Below, one piece after another: positions 9,035-18,595 of a stretch of DNA of 64,000 nt (position 1 is its first letter; each line of letters opens with the position of its first letter). The position numbers and the translations under genes were made by a program. Below the pieces are notes generated by a model. That model saw nothing but the letters and a program-made list of their open reading frames with translations, was not told the origin of the DNA and ran no database searches. This DNA is from Candidatus Avedoeria danica (GTDB taxonomy: Bacteria; Chloroflexota; Anaerolineae; Epilineales; Epilineaceae), in assembly GCA_016703025.1 (NCBI GenBank), contig JADJCV010000004.1, positions 496,001-560,000 of the forward strand, read 5' to 3'.

Positions 9035-9454
9035 ATGGCCAGTATGCGCACGGCCGGCACGCTGCCGCGCCCGGGGCTTTGGCGTCGCCTGCTCGGCATC
9101 CTGCGCTACCGCGGGCACGAGGGGCAGTGGTCGTGGATGCTGCACCGGGCGGCCGGGCTCGGCATCATCCTGTTCCTCTATCTCCACATCTTCGACATCT
9201 GGCTGATCGGGCTGGGCGAGGAAACGTTCAACGACTTCCTCTTCCTCTACAGCCACCCGGTGTTCAAGGTGTTCGAGACGTTCCTCATCTTCGGCGTGCT
9301 GTTCCATGCCGTGAACGGCGCGCGGATCATCCTGGTGGACCTCGTGCCCGGGATGACCCGACACCAGCGCAAGCTCGTCTACATCGAGACAGCCATCATG
9401 CTCACCGTCCTCGTCCCGACCGTCTGGGTCACCCTCGAATCCTTGTTTCGCTGA
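9035..9454 (+). CDS. sdhC: Succinate dehydrogenase cytochrome b subunit SdhC
   Basis: 139 aa, with three membrane helices. This is a membrane anchor of complex II that helps bind quinone and heme b. Key features are LHRAAGLGIILFLYLHIFD in helix 1 and FHAVNGARIILVDL in the second helix; the His of HxxNGxR is the usual heme ligand. ATG 9035 (MASMRTAG) follows GAGGGGGAG; an in-frame upstream GTG/TTG region from 9005 is less likely. It is first in sdhCDAB and 14 nt from sdhD. Confidence 0.9.
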   Translation: MASMRTAGTLPRPGLWRRLLGILRYRGHEGQWSWMLHRAAGLGIILFLYLHIFDIWLIGLGEETFNDFLFLYSHPVFKVFETFLIFGVLFHAVNGARIILVDLVPGMTRHQRKLVYIETAIMLTVLVPTVWVTLESLFR

Positions 9455-9468
9455 ACGCGGAGGTGAGC

Positions 9469-9888
9469 GTGAGCATTTACCGCACCCCGCGCGCCGAGCG
9501 CGTGCGCGCGCAAGGCAACTTCGAACTGTACGCATGGTTCTTCATGCGCGTCAGCGGCCTCGTCCTGTTGTTCATCGCCGTGTTCCATCTGCTCTACATG
9601 CACTTGTACGCGCGGGTCGAGACGATCGACTACGCCTGGGTCGTGCAGCGCTGGTCGAATCCGGGGTGGCGGCTGTACGACTGGCTGCTCCTGACGTTCG
9701 CGCTGTCGCACGGCACGAACGGCGTGCGGACCGTGATCGACGACTACGTGCCGCGCGGCCTCGGCAACGTCGTCTGCAAGTGGACGGCGTTCGGCTTGGC
9801 GCTCTTCTTCTTCGTCATGGGCACCCAGGTCATCCTGACCACCAAGGTCCCGGCAGCCGCGCTGGCGCTGCTCCGCCTCGTCGCCTAA
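9469..9888 (+). CDS. sdhD: Succinate dehydrogenase membrane anchor SdhD
   Basis: 139 aa, with three predicted membrane helices (LVLLFIAVFHLLYMHLY, LLLTFALSHGTNG, ALFFFVMGTQVIL). This is the second membrane anchor of complex II. It carries its own H-x-x-N-G-x-R signature (SHGTNGVRTVIDDYV), the same motif as in SdhC, which fits a two-heme (type A-like) membrane part. GTG 9469 is preceded by GGAGG at 5 nt; GTG 9463 is a possible alternative. Confidence 0.88.
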   Translation: MSIYRTPRAERVRAQGNFELYAWFFMRVSGLVLLFIAVFHLLYMHLYARVETIDYAWVVQRWSNPGWRLYDWLLLTFALSHGTNGVRTVIDDYVPRGLGNVVCKWTAFGLALFFFVMGTQVILTTKVPAAALALLRLVA

Positions 9889-9940
9889 TCGAACCGCCGC
9901 GCGGCGGGCCGTTGTCCGGCGCCGCGTGTCAGGGGGAATC

Positions 9941-11755
<1,815 letters not shown>

Positions 11756-12457
11756 ATGGATGTCCACCTCAAGGTCCGACGCTTCAACCCCGAACGGGAC
11801 ACCGAGCCGTGGTGGGGTGAGTACACCGTCGAGGCCGAGCCCGATGACACCGTGCTCACGGCGCTGAACATCGTGAAGTGGTACCACGACGGCACGCTGG
11901 CCGTCCGGCGCAGCTGCAACCACGGCGTGTGCGGCAGCGACGCGCTCCGGATCAACGGCCAGAACCGGCTGGCGTGCAAGACGATCCTCAAGGACGTCGG
12001 CAAGCACGTCACCGTCGAACCGATCGGCGGCCTGCCGGTGCTCAAAGACCTCATCGTCGACATGGTGCCCTTCTTCGACAGCTATCGGGCGGTCAGCCCG
12101 TTCCTGATCAACGACGAGACGCCGGGCGAGCGCGAGCGGCTGCAGTCGCCCGAGGAGCGCGAACGGTTCGACGACTCGACGAAGTGCATCCTGTGCGCGG
12201 CGTGCACGACGAGCTGTCCGTCGTTCCTGGCGAACGATCAGTTCATCGGCCCGGCGTCGATCGTGCAGGCGCACCGATTCATGTTCGACAGCCGGGACCG
12301 CGGCGCCGCCGAGCGGCTCGAAGTACTGAACGACGGCGACGGCGTCTGGCGCTGCCGCACGATCTTCAACTGCACGGAGGCCTGTCCGCGCGGCATCGAG
12401 GTGACGCGGCGGATCGGCGAGGTGAAGAAGGCGCTCTTGTTCAACAAGGTGCGCTGA
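11756..12457 (+). CDS. sdhB: Succinate dehydrogenase iron-sulfur subunit SdhB
   Basis: 233 aa. Carries electrons from FAD to the quinone site through three Fe-S clusters. The [2Fe-2S] ligands are in SCNHGVCGSD...LAC (C54, C59, D62, C74); the Asp as third ligand is also seen in E. coli SdhB. The [4Fe-4S] and [3Fe-4S] ligands are in CILCAACTTSCP and CRTIFNCTEACPRGI. The ATG follows the sdhA stop directly, so the two subunits are probably translationally coupled. Confidence 0.97.
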   Translation: MDVHLKVRRFNPERDTEPWWGEYTVEAEPDDTVLTALNIVKWYHDGTLAVRRSCNHGVCGSDALRINGQNRLACKTILKDVGKHVTVEPIGGLPVLKDLIVDMVPFFDSYRAVSPFLINDETPGERERLQSPEERERFDDSTKCILCAACTTSCPSFLANDQFIGPASIVQAHRFMFDSRDRGAAERLEVLNDGDGVWRCRTIFNCTEACPRGIEVTRRIGEVKKALLFNKVR

Positions 12458-12578
12458 CGCCGATCGAGTGGGTATCGCAAGGGGTACGCGACGGGGCGCA
12501 GGCGCGCGCCGCGTAGCGCGAGCTTCCGGGTCGATCTGAAGGGTCGGCCGGCTGAACACGTTGAGGAGATGTGAGATC

Positions 12579-13742
12579 GTGTCTGACATTCTGATCAAGG
12601 GCCTCGACGGAGTCGTCGTCGCCCAGTCCTCCAAGAGCAAGGTGTACGGCGAGATTGGGAAGCTGATCTATGGTGGCTACGCCATCGAGGATCTGGCCGA
12701 GAACGTGACGTTCGAGGAGGTGATCCACCTTCTGTGGTACGGCGAGCTGCCGAACCAGGCGCAACTGGCCGCGCTCAAGTCGGAGCTGGCCGACCTGCGC
12801 GCAGTGCCGGACGGCGTCCTGGCCGTCCTGCGCGATCTGCCGCTCGACGCCCACCCGATGTCCGTCCTCCGGACGCTCGTCAGCGCCCTCGGCTGCCTGG
12901 ACAACGCGGACGCCGAAGCCGCCGCGCGCGACGAAGCGGCCCGCTGGCGTTGCGCCAAGCGGCTCGTGGCGCGCATCCCGACGCTGATCGCCGCCCACGA
13001 GCGGCACCGCCGTGGCCAACCGATGGTCGCCCCGCGCGCCGATCTGGCGCACGCCGCCAACTTCCTGCACATGCTCCACGGCACGCCGCCCGGCCCGCGC
13101 GCCGAACGCGCGCTGGACGCCTACCTGGTCCTCCTGGCCGATCACGGCTTCAACGCCAGCACGTTCTCGGCCCGCGTGACGGTGTCCACCGAGTCCGATC
13201 CGTACTCGGCGATCACGACCGCCATCGGAACGCTCAAGGGCCCGCTGCACGGCGGCGCGAACGAACGCGTGATGGCGATGCTGGAGCAGATCGGCGACCC
13301 GTCCAGGGCCAAGGCGTTCGTGGACGAGACGTTGTCCGGCAAAGGCCGGATCCCCGGCATCGGTCACCGCGTCTACAAGACGCTTGACCCGCGCGCCGGC
13401 GTGCTGCGCCGCCTGAGCGAGGAGCTCGTGGCCGAGGTGGGCGACAGCCCCGAGCGCCGCTACCACGAGATCGCGACGAACGTTGCCGATGCCGCGGCCG
13501 CGTGGTTCGAGACGAACCGACCGGACCTGCGCCTCCACCCGAACGTCGACTTCTACTCGGCGATCGCGCTGCGCGTGGCCGGCGTCCCAACGGACCAGTT
13601 CACGCCGATGTTCGCGATGAGCCGCGTGGCCGGCTACACCGCCCACATCCTCGAGCAGTACGCGGACAACCGGTTGATCCGGCCGCGCGGGGAGTACGTC
13701 GGTCCGCTGGACCGCGTGGTGGCGCCGATCGAGGAGCGGTAA
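12579..13742 (+). CDS. gltA: Citrate synthase (type I-like, short form)
   Basis: 387 aa. Condenses oxaloacetate and acetyl-CoA to citrate and feeds the TCA cycle of which sdhCDAB is part. Catalytic regions are GPLHGGANERVM (His), GIGHRVYKTLDPRA (second His) and HPNVDFYSAIALR (Asp). The length matches the 370-390-aa short citrate/2-methylcitrate synthases, so a methylcitrate activity cannot be excluded. GTG 12579 has GAGGAG 10 nt upstream. A 121-nt gap separates it from sdhB and shows no clear terminator, so it may be co-transcribed. Confidence 0.93.
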   Translation: MSDILIKGLDGVVVAQSSKSKVYGEIGKLIYGGYAIEDLAENVTFEEVIHLLWYGELPNQAQLAALKSELADLRAVPDGVLAVLRDLPLDAHPMSVLRTLVSALGCLDNADAEAAARDEAARWRCAKRLVARIPTLIAAHERHRRGQPMVAPRADLAHAANFLHMLHGTPPGPRAERALDAYLVLLADHGFNASTFSARVTVSTESDPYSAITTAIGTLKGPLHGGANERVMAMLEQIGDPSRAKAFVDETLSGKGRIPGIGHRVYKTLDPRAGVLRRLSEELVAEVGDSPERRYHEIATNVADAAAAWFETNRPDLRLHPNVDFYSAIALRVAGVPTDQFTPMFAMSRVAGYTAHILEQYADNRLIRPRGEYVGPLDRVVAPIEER

Positions 13743-13746
13743 TCGC

Positions 13747-14625
13747 TTGACCTCGCCTCTCCTCATCGGCATCAGCGGCGCCCCCGACGCCATCCAGGGC
13801 ACCGGCAGCGCCGCATCGGTCCGCGCCTGCCGCGCGCTCGGCATCGACGCCCTCGAGTTGGCGTGGGTGCACAGCGTCTCGGTGAAGCCGGAGGGGGGTG
13901 CGAAGATACGGGCGGCGGCCGAGTCGATGGGCGTTCGGTTGAGCGTTCACGCGCCGTACTACATCAACCTGAACAGCCCGGAGCCGGACAAGGTGGAGGC
14001 CAGCATCGGCCGGATCGTCCTGGCGGCGCGCGGCGCGGCGTGGGTCGGGGCGCGGAACGTCGTGCTTCACCTCGGCTTCTACCACACGGGCGACCGGGCG
14101 GACGTCTACGCGCGGATGCGGGACGGCCTGCTCGAAGCGCTTTCGCGCATCGCTGATGCGGACGACATCGACCCGACGACGGTCTGCCTGCGCCCGGAGC
14201 TCATGGGCCGGGCGAGCCAGTTCGGTGACCTGGACGAGGTGCTGCGGCTCTGCCAGGACGTGCCGGGCATCGCCCCGTGTCTCGACGTGGCGCACTGGCA
14301 TGCCCGCACCGGCGCCTGGAACACGGCGCACGAGTTCGAGTCGTTCTTCCGCGCGGTGCGCGATGCGCTCGGGCCGGCGGCGCTGCAGGACCTCCACATC
14401 CACATCAGCGGCATCGCCTACGGCCCGTTGGGCGAGAAGAAGCACCTGCCGTTCGCGGAGGCCGACCTCGACGTGCGCGCGTTCCTCGAAGTCGCCACCG
14501 ACATGGCGCTGGCCGGCACGGCGATCGTCGAGAGTCCGGAGCGGGAGCGCGACGTGCTGTGGTTGATCGAGCGGCAGCGCGAGGCACGGGGCACGACGGC
14601 GGGCGGATCGGAGCAGACGATATGA
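13747..14625 (+). CDS. Xylose isomerase-like TIM barrel, endonuclease IV-type protein
   Basis: 292 aa. A TIM barrel with the endonuclease IV metal-site pattern: SVHAPYYINL near residue 65, NVVLHLGFYHTGD near 100, CLRPELMGRASQFG near 150, APCLDVAHWHARTGAW near 180, DLHIHISGIAYG near 220, and VESPERERDVL near the end. In Nfo-type enzymes these His/Glu/Asp residues bind three zinc ions and cleave DNA at abasic sites. The match is good for the metal ligands, but the family also contains sugar isomerases, so AP endonuclease activity is an inference. The start is TTG 13747, with GAGGAG at the end of gltA; the gltA stop is 4 nt upstream. Confidence 0.75.
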   Translation: MTSPLLIGISGAPDAIQGTGSAASVRACRALGIDALELAWVHSVSVKPEGGAKIRAAAESMGVRLSVHAPYYINLNSPEPDKVEASIGRIVLAARGAAWVGARNVVLHLGFYHTGDRADVYARMRDGLLEALSRIADADDIDPTTVCLRPELMGRASQFGDLDEVLRLCQDVPGIAPCLDVAHWHARTGAWNTAHEFESFFRAVRDALGPAALQDLHIHISGIAYGPLGEKKHLPFAEADLDVRAFLEVATDMALAGTAIVESPERERDVLWLIERQREARGTTAGGSEQTI

Positions 14626-15062
14626 CCAGCACCGGCTTCGCCGCGTACTATCCTGTGATCGCCGCCAGCATGATGGCCGCCGTGCCGCTCTATGCCGTGC
14701 TGCGCGGCCGCGCGATCGGCCCGCCCGCGCCGCGGTCGCTCGGCCGGCACGCGGTGTGGTTCGCCGCGTTCTTTGCCGCGGCGCTGCTTGGCTTCCGCTT
14801 CGCGTCCGCCGTGTGGACGCTTCTCGTCTACAGCATCGTCATCGGTATGCTCACCGCCCCGCGTGTCCGACAGGTTGCGCAGCGTGTCCTGTACGGCAGG
14901 GCGTGGGTGGAAGCCCATCCCGAAACGGCGGCTGCCGAGGCCAAGCTGACGTTCATCCCGCTGTTTTCGGTCGCCATCGCGTCGTTCCTCTTCGCGATGC
15001 TCGCGCGGGCGTTCGAGATCGTGGCGTCCGTCACGGGACCGGGCGGCGGCAGCGGGCCGTGA
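14622..15062 (+). CDS. Small membrane protein of unknown function
   Basis: 146 aa with about four hydrophobic segments (AAYYPVIAASMMAAVPLYAVL, AVWFAAFFAAALLGF, VWTLLVYSIVIGML, FIPLFSVAIASFLFAML). ATG 14622 overlaps the TGA of the previous gene in an ATGA, so translation is probably coupled to the TIM-barrel protein. I do not recognise the family and see no catalytic motif. Confidence 0.7.
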   Translation: MTSTGFAAYYPVIAASMMAAVPLYAVLRGRAIGPPAPRSLGRHAVWFAAFFAAALLGFRFASAVWTLLVYSIVIGMLTAPRVRQVAQRVLYGRAWVEAHPETAAAEAKLTFIPLFSVAIASFLFAMLARAFEIVASVTGPGGGSGP

Positions 15063-15089
15063 TCGACGATTCCCGGGTGCCCCGGCGGC

Positions 15090-15095
15090 TATAAT
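15090..15095 (+). promoter_or_regulatory. -10 box placed for a leaderless transcript
   Basis: TATAAT lies 6 nt before ATG 15102, so transcription would begin at or very near the start codon. There is no Shine-Dalgarno between them. No convincing -35 is seen. Confidence 0.4.
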
Positions 15096-15101
15096 CGCCC
15101 C

Positions 15102-15782
15102 ATGACCTTCCTCCTGGACACGATCGTCTGCCCGCCCTTCGGCGAGAACACCTACCTCGTCGGCGACGCCGCCTCCGGCGAGGCCGTCGTCATCGATCCC
15201 GGCGGCCGGATCGACGAGATCGTGCGCACGGCCGAGCTGCGGGGCGTGCGGATCACGCAGATCTGGGGCACGCACAGCCACATCGACCACATGGCCGGCG
15301 TGGCCGAGCTGCAGCGGCGAACGGGCGCACCGTTCCTGTTGCACCCGGAGGCAGTGCCGATGCTCGTCGGCTTGCCCGTGCAGGCGGAGCGCTTCGGCAT
15401 GCCGCCGGTGGCCGTGCCGACCGTACAGCGGCTGCTGGCAGCGGGCGACTCGGTTTCCGCCGGCCAGTACACGTTCACCGTGCGCGACACGCCCGGCCAC
15501 GCGCCCGGCCACGTCACGTTCGTCGGCCGCGACGTCGAATACGAGGGCGTCACGGCCGACGTGGCGTTCTGCGGCGACGTGATCTTCCATGGCTCGATCG
15601 GCCGCACGGACCTGCCGGGCGGCGACTATGCGCTTCTCCTTGGATCGATCGAGGCGCAGATCCTCACGCTGGACGACCGAACCGTCCTGTTCAACGGCCA
15701 TGGGCCGGCGACGACGGTCGGGCGGGAGCGGCGATCGAACCCGTTCGTGCTGGACTGGTTGGCCCATCATGTCGCGCGGTGA
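15102..15782 (+). CDS. Metallo-beta-lactamase-fold hydrolase (glyoxalase II-like)
   Basis: 226 aa. The metal-binding motif is THSHIDHMAG (HxHxDH); further ligands lie in DTPGHAPGH, FCGDVIFHGSIGRTD and NGHGPATTVGRER. This set is typical of glyoxalase II-like and YcbL-type hydrolases, which cleave thioesters such as S-lactoylglutathione; the actual substrate is not visible. It appears to start without a leader (TATAAT 6 nt upstream). Its end overlaps the start of moaD by 14 nt. Confidence 0.88.
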   Translation: MTFLLDTIVCPPFGENTYLVGDAASGEAVVIDPGGRIDEIVRTAELRGVRITQIWGTHSHIDHMAGVAELQRRTGAPFLLHPEAVPMLVGLPVQAERFGMPPVAVPTVQRLLAAGDSVSAGQYTFTVRDTPGHAPGHVTFVGRDVEYEGVTADVAFCGDVIFHGSIGRTDLPGGDYALLLGSIEAQILTLDDRTVLFNGHGPATTVGRERRSNPFVLDWLAHHVAR

Positions 15783-16050
15783 CGCTGCCGCGCCGCCCGC
15801 GCTGGTGCACGTCCGGTTGTTCGCGGCCTACCGCGACGCAGCCGGCCGGTCGGAGCTGATGCGGTCGATCGCCGGGCCGGACGGCACGCCCGTAACGGTG
15901 GGCGATCTGTGGGCCGCCCTCGTCGCCGATCACCCTGCGCTGTCGAAGATGCCGCCGGCCGCCGCCGTCAATGCCGTCCTGGCCCGCTTCGAGCACGTCC
16001 TCGCGCCGGGCGACGAGGTCGCGTTCCTGCCGCCGGTCAGCGGCGGGTAG
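15769..16050 (+). CDS. moaD: MoaD, molybdopterin synthase small subunit
   Basis: 93 aa with a ubiquitin-like beta-grasp fold. Supplies the thiocarboxylate sulfur that MoaE uses to make molybdopterin. It begins VHVRLFAAYRDAAGR and ends in FLPPVSGG; the C-terminal Gly-Gly is the site of adenylation and thiocarboxylation. ATG 15769 overlaps the upstream hydrolase gene. moaE starts 26 nt later. Confidence 0.88.
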   Translation: MSRGDAAAPPALVHVRLFAAYRDAAGRSELMRSIAGPDGTPVTVGDLWAALVADHPALSKMPPAAAVNAVLARFEHVLAPGDEVAFLPPVSGG

Positions 16051-16076
16051 ACGCGGACGATGGCGGCAGGAACCTG

Positions 16077-16517
16077 TTGAACCGCCTCGCGGCCCTGACC
16101 GCCGCCGACATCGACCCCCGCGCCGTCGAAGCGCTCGTCGCCCGCCCGGGCGCAGGGGCCGTTGTGACGTTCCTCGGCGTGACGCGCGACCACACCGAGG
16201 GGCGGGCCATCGACTGGCTGGAGTACGAGGCGTTCGACGAGATGGCGGTGCCGGCGTTGCAGGCGCTCGTCGACGGCGTGGCGGAGCGCTGGGCGGGGGC
16301 GACGGCGGCCGTCGTCCACCGCACGGGGCGCGTCGACATCGGCCAGGCGTCCGTCGTCATCGCGGTGGCGGCACCGCACCGGGCTGAGGCGTTCGAGGCG
16401 TGCCGGTGGGTGATCGACACGCTGAAGTCGACGGTGCCGATCTGGAAGAAGGATGTCTGGGCGGGGGGCGGGGCGTCGGCCTGGGTGGCGGGGACGGCGA
16501 TGGAGGGACCGACGTGA
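16077..16517 (+). CDS. moaE: MoaE, molybdopterin synthase catalytic subunit
   Basis: 146 aa. Converts precursor Z to molybdopterin with MoaD. Signature segments are AVVTFLGVTRDHTEGRAIDW, LEYEAFDEMA, HRTGRVDIGQASVVIAVAAP and TVPIWKKDVW; the two Lys of WKKD are the active-site residues. TTG 16077 is chosen because GGCAGG lies 6 nt upstream; the longer open frame reading back into moaD lacks family similarity. The other Moco genes moaA and moaC are not here; mogA is at 27.4 kb. Confidence 0.9.
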   Translation: MNRLAALTAADIDPRAVEALVARPGAGAVVTFLGVTRDHTEGRAIDWLEYEAFDEMAVPALQALVDGVAERWAGATAAVVHRTGRVDIGQASVVIAVAAPHRAEAFEACRWVIDTLKSTVPIWKKDVWAGGGASAWVAGTAMEGPT

Positions 16518-16612
16518 TCGCCGGCCTGCTCAGGCAACCGGCTCGGCTCCACGGCGTGATCGTCCGCTGAAGATCCGCACCGAAGCGCGCGAGCGGCGGA
16601 CGCCTTCCCGGC

Positions 16613-16642
16613 TTGGCCCCGCCACCCGCCTGACGCCATAAT
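16613..16642 (+). promoter_or_regulatory. Promoter for lipA, apparently leaderless
   Basis: TTGGCC (16613-16618), an 18-bp spacer and CATAAT (16637-16642), ending 7 nt before ATG 16650. No Shine-Dalgarno lies between, so the mRNA probably starts at the lipA start codon. Confidence 0.4.
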
Positions 16643-16649
16643 CCACCCG

Positions 16650-17732
16650 ATGAGCACGTTCCACGACCCCATCGTCGACCTCGACCTCGCGGCCCTCACC
16701 GCCGACGACGGCCGGCCGCTGCCGTTCCGCCACCGCCGCCCGCCGTGGCTGAAGGTCCGCGCGCCGTGGGGTGAGACGTTCGGGGCGGTCGAGCAGCTCA
16801 TGCGGTCCAACGCGCTGCACACGGTGTGCGAGGAAGCGCGCTGCCCGAACATCGGCGAGTGCTGGGGGGCCGGCACGGCGACGTTCCTGATCATGGGCGA
16901 CACGTGCACCCGCAGCTGCGGCTTCTGTGCGATCAAGACGGGCCGGCCGGGTGTGTTGGACGTCCTCGAGCCCGAGCGCGTGGCGCGGACGATCGAACGG
17001 CTGAACCTGACGCACTGCGTGATCACCTCGGTGAACCGCGACGAGCTGCCCGACGGCGGCGCCGCGATCTTCGGCCGCTCGATCGCGCGCAGCCGCGCGT
17101 TGGCGCCGCACACGTCCATCGAGGTCCTCATCCCGGACTTCTGCGGCGACCGCGCGGCGCTGCAGGTGGTGATGGACGCGCGGCCCGAGATCCTTAACCA
17201 CAATTTGGAGACCGTCCCGCGCCTGTATCGCACCGTCCGACCGCAGGCCATCTACCCGCGCTCGCTCGACGTCCTGCGGTGGGCCAAGGAGATGGACCCG
17301 ACCGTCCTCACGAAGACCGGCATCATGGTCGGCCTCGGCGAGACCTGGGCGGAGATCGAGACGCTGATCGGTGACCTCGTGGCCGTCGGCGTGGACATCC
17401 TGACCGTCGGCCAGTACCTCCGCCCGACCGAAGCCCACCTGCCGATCATGCGCTACTGGTCCCCCGACGAGTTCGACCGGCTGCGCGACACCGGCCTTGC
17501 CATCGGCCTGCGCTGGGTCGAGGCCGGTCCGCTCGTGCGCAGCTCCTACCGCGCCGAACAGCAGGTGGCCCACCTGTCCGCGCGCAGCCCGCACGACGGC
17601 ATGCGCCGCACCGCCGCGGAGCTGCGCCATCTGGCCCGCGTCGCTGCCGACGACGATCACGGGCACCCATCGCACCCGTCGCCCGCAGCCGCGACCGCCG
17701 AGATCACGCTCTTCGACGCCGCCGGGGCATGA
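16650..17732 (+). CDS. lipA: Lipoyl synthase LipA
   Basis: 360 aa. A radical SAM enzyme that inserts two sulfurs into protein-bound octanoyl groups to make lipoyl cofactors for 2-oxoacid dehydrogenases and the glycine cleavage H protein. The auxiliary cluster is CEEARCPNIGEC and the radical SAM cluster CTRSCGFC; RSSYRAEQQ near the end supplies the conserved serine that ligates the auxiliary cluster. It runs about 35 residues past that motif. The last codons overlap the next start by 4 nt. It is functionally tied to GcvP at 31 kb. Confidence 0.96.
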   Translation: MSTFHDPIVDLDLAALTADDGRPLPFRHRRPPWLKVRAPWGETFGAVEQLMRSNALHTVCEEARCPNIGECWGAGTATFLIMGDTCTRSCGFCAIKTGRPGVLDVLEPERVARTIERLNLTHCVITSVNRDELPDGGAAIFGRSIARSRALAPHTSIEVLIPDFCGDRAALQVVMDARPEILNHNLETVPRLYRTVRPQAIYPRSLDVLRWAKEMDPTVLTKTGIMVGLGETWAEIETLIGDLVAVGVDILTVGQYLRPTEAHLPIMRYWSPDEFDRLRDTGLAIGLRWVEAGPLVRSSYRAEQQVAHLSARSPHDGMRRTAAELRHLARVAADDDHGHPSHPSPAAATAEITLFDAAGA

Positions 17733-18595
17733 TCGACCTCCACACCCACACGACCGCTTCCGACGGCACGCTCACGCCCCCCGAACTCGTTGCCCACGCC
17801 GCCGCTGCCCGCCTGCTCACGCTGGCCATCACCGACCACGACACGACGGACGCCATCGCACCGGCCGCCGCCGCCGCCGAGGCGCACGGGATCACGCTGA
17901 TCGCCGGCGTCGAGCTCGGCACGGAGGATGAGCGGGGGGAGCACGACATCCTCGGCTACTTCGTCGATGTCGCCGATCCGCCCTTCCAGTCCCTCCTCGA
18001 GACGATCCGCGCCCACCGCCACGTCCGCGCCGTCGCCATCGTCGAGCGCCTTCGCGCCGCCGGTGCCCCGCTCGCCATCGACGACGTGCTGGCCCTGTCC
18101 GACGGCGGTGCGATCGGCCGGCCGCACGTCGCGCGCGCGCTCGTGGCGATCGGCTGGGCGGAGGACGTGTCCGATGCGTTCAACCGCTTCCTCGGCACCG
18201 GCCGCCCGGCGCACGTCGGGCGCTACCGCCTCTCGCCGGCCGAAGCGTGTGCGGCCATCCGCGCTGCCGGCGGCGTGCCCGTCCTGGCCCACCCGACCCC
18301 GCCCGGCAACCCATGGTCCGACCCCAAACGGCTGCGGACGATGCTCGGACCGCTCGCCGACGCCGGCCTTGGCGGTCTCGAGTGCTATTACACCGGCTAC
18401 ACCGCCCGCGTGAACCGCTGGCTGGCCGTGCTGGCCGACCACTTCGGGCTCGTGCCCTCCGGCGGCAGCGATTTCCACGGTCCGCACCGTCCGCGCAGCG
18501 TGCTCGGCGCGGTGCGCGTGCCCGAGGACACCGTCGAGCGGCTGCGCGCGGCGGCGGGTCCGGTGCCGGGGGACCGGCCGAGAGCCCGCCAGTGA
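17729..18595 (+). CDS. PHP-domain phosphoesterase (TrpH/RNase AM-like)
   Basis: 288 aa. The first PHP motif is DLHTHTTASDGTLTP, then ITDHDTTDA, GVELGT, GRPHVARAL, LAHPTPPG and a final GSDFHGPHR. These His/Asp/Glu residues form the trinuclear metal site. Family members hydrolyse 3',5'-nucleoside bisphosphates or the 5' end of small RNAs. ATG 17729 overlaps the lipA stop (ATGA), and the end overlaps tsaD (GTGA). Confidence 0.9.
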   Translation: MIDLHTHTTASDGTLTPPELVAHAAAARLLTLAITDHDTTDAIAPAAAAAEAHGITLIAGVELGTEDERGEHDILGYFVDVADPPFQSLLETIRAHRHVRAVAIVERLRAAGAPLAIDDVLALSDGGAIGRPHVARALVAIGWAEDVSDAFNRFLGTGRPAHVGRYRLSPAEACAAIRAAGGVPVLAHPTPPGNPWSDPKRLRTMLGPLADAGLGGLECYYTGYTARVNRWLAVLADHFGLVPSGGSDFHGPHRPRSVLGAVRVPEDTVERLRAAAGPVPGDRPRARQ

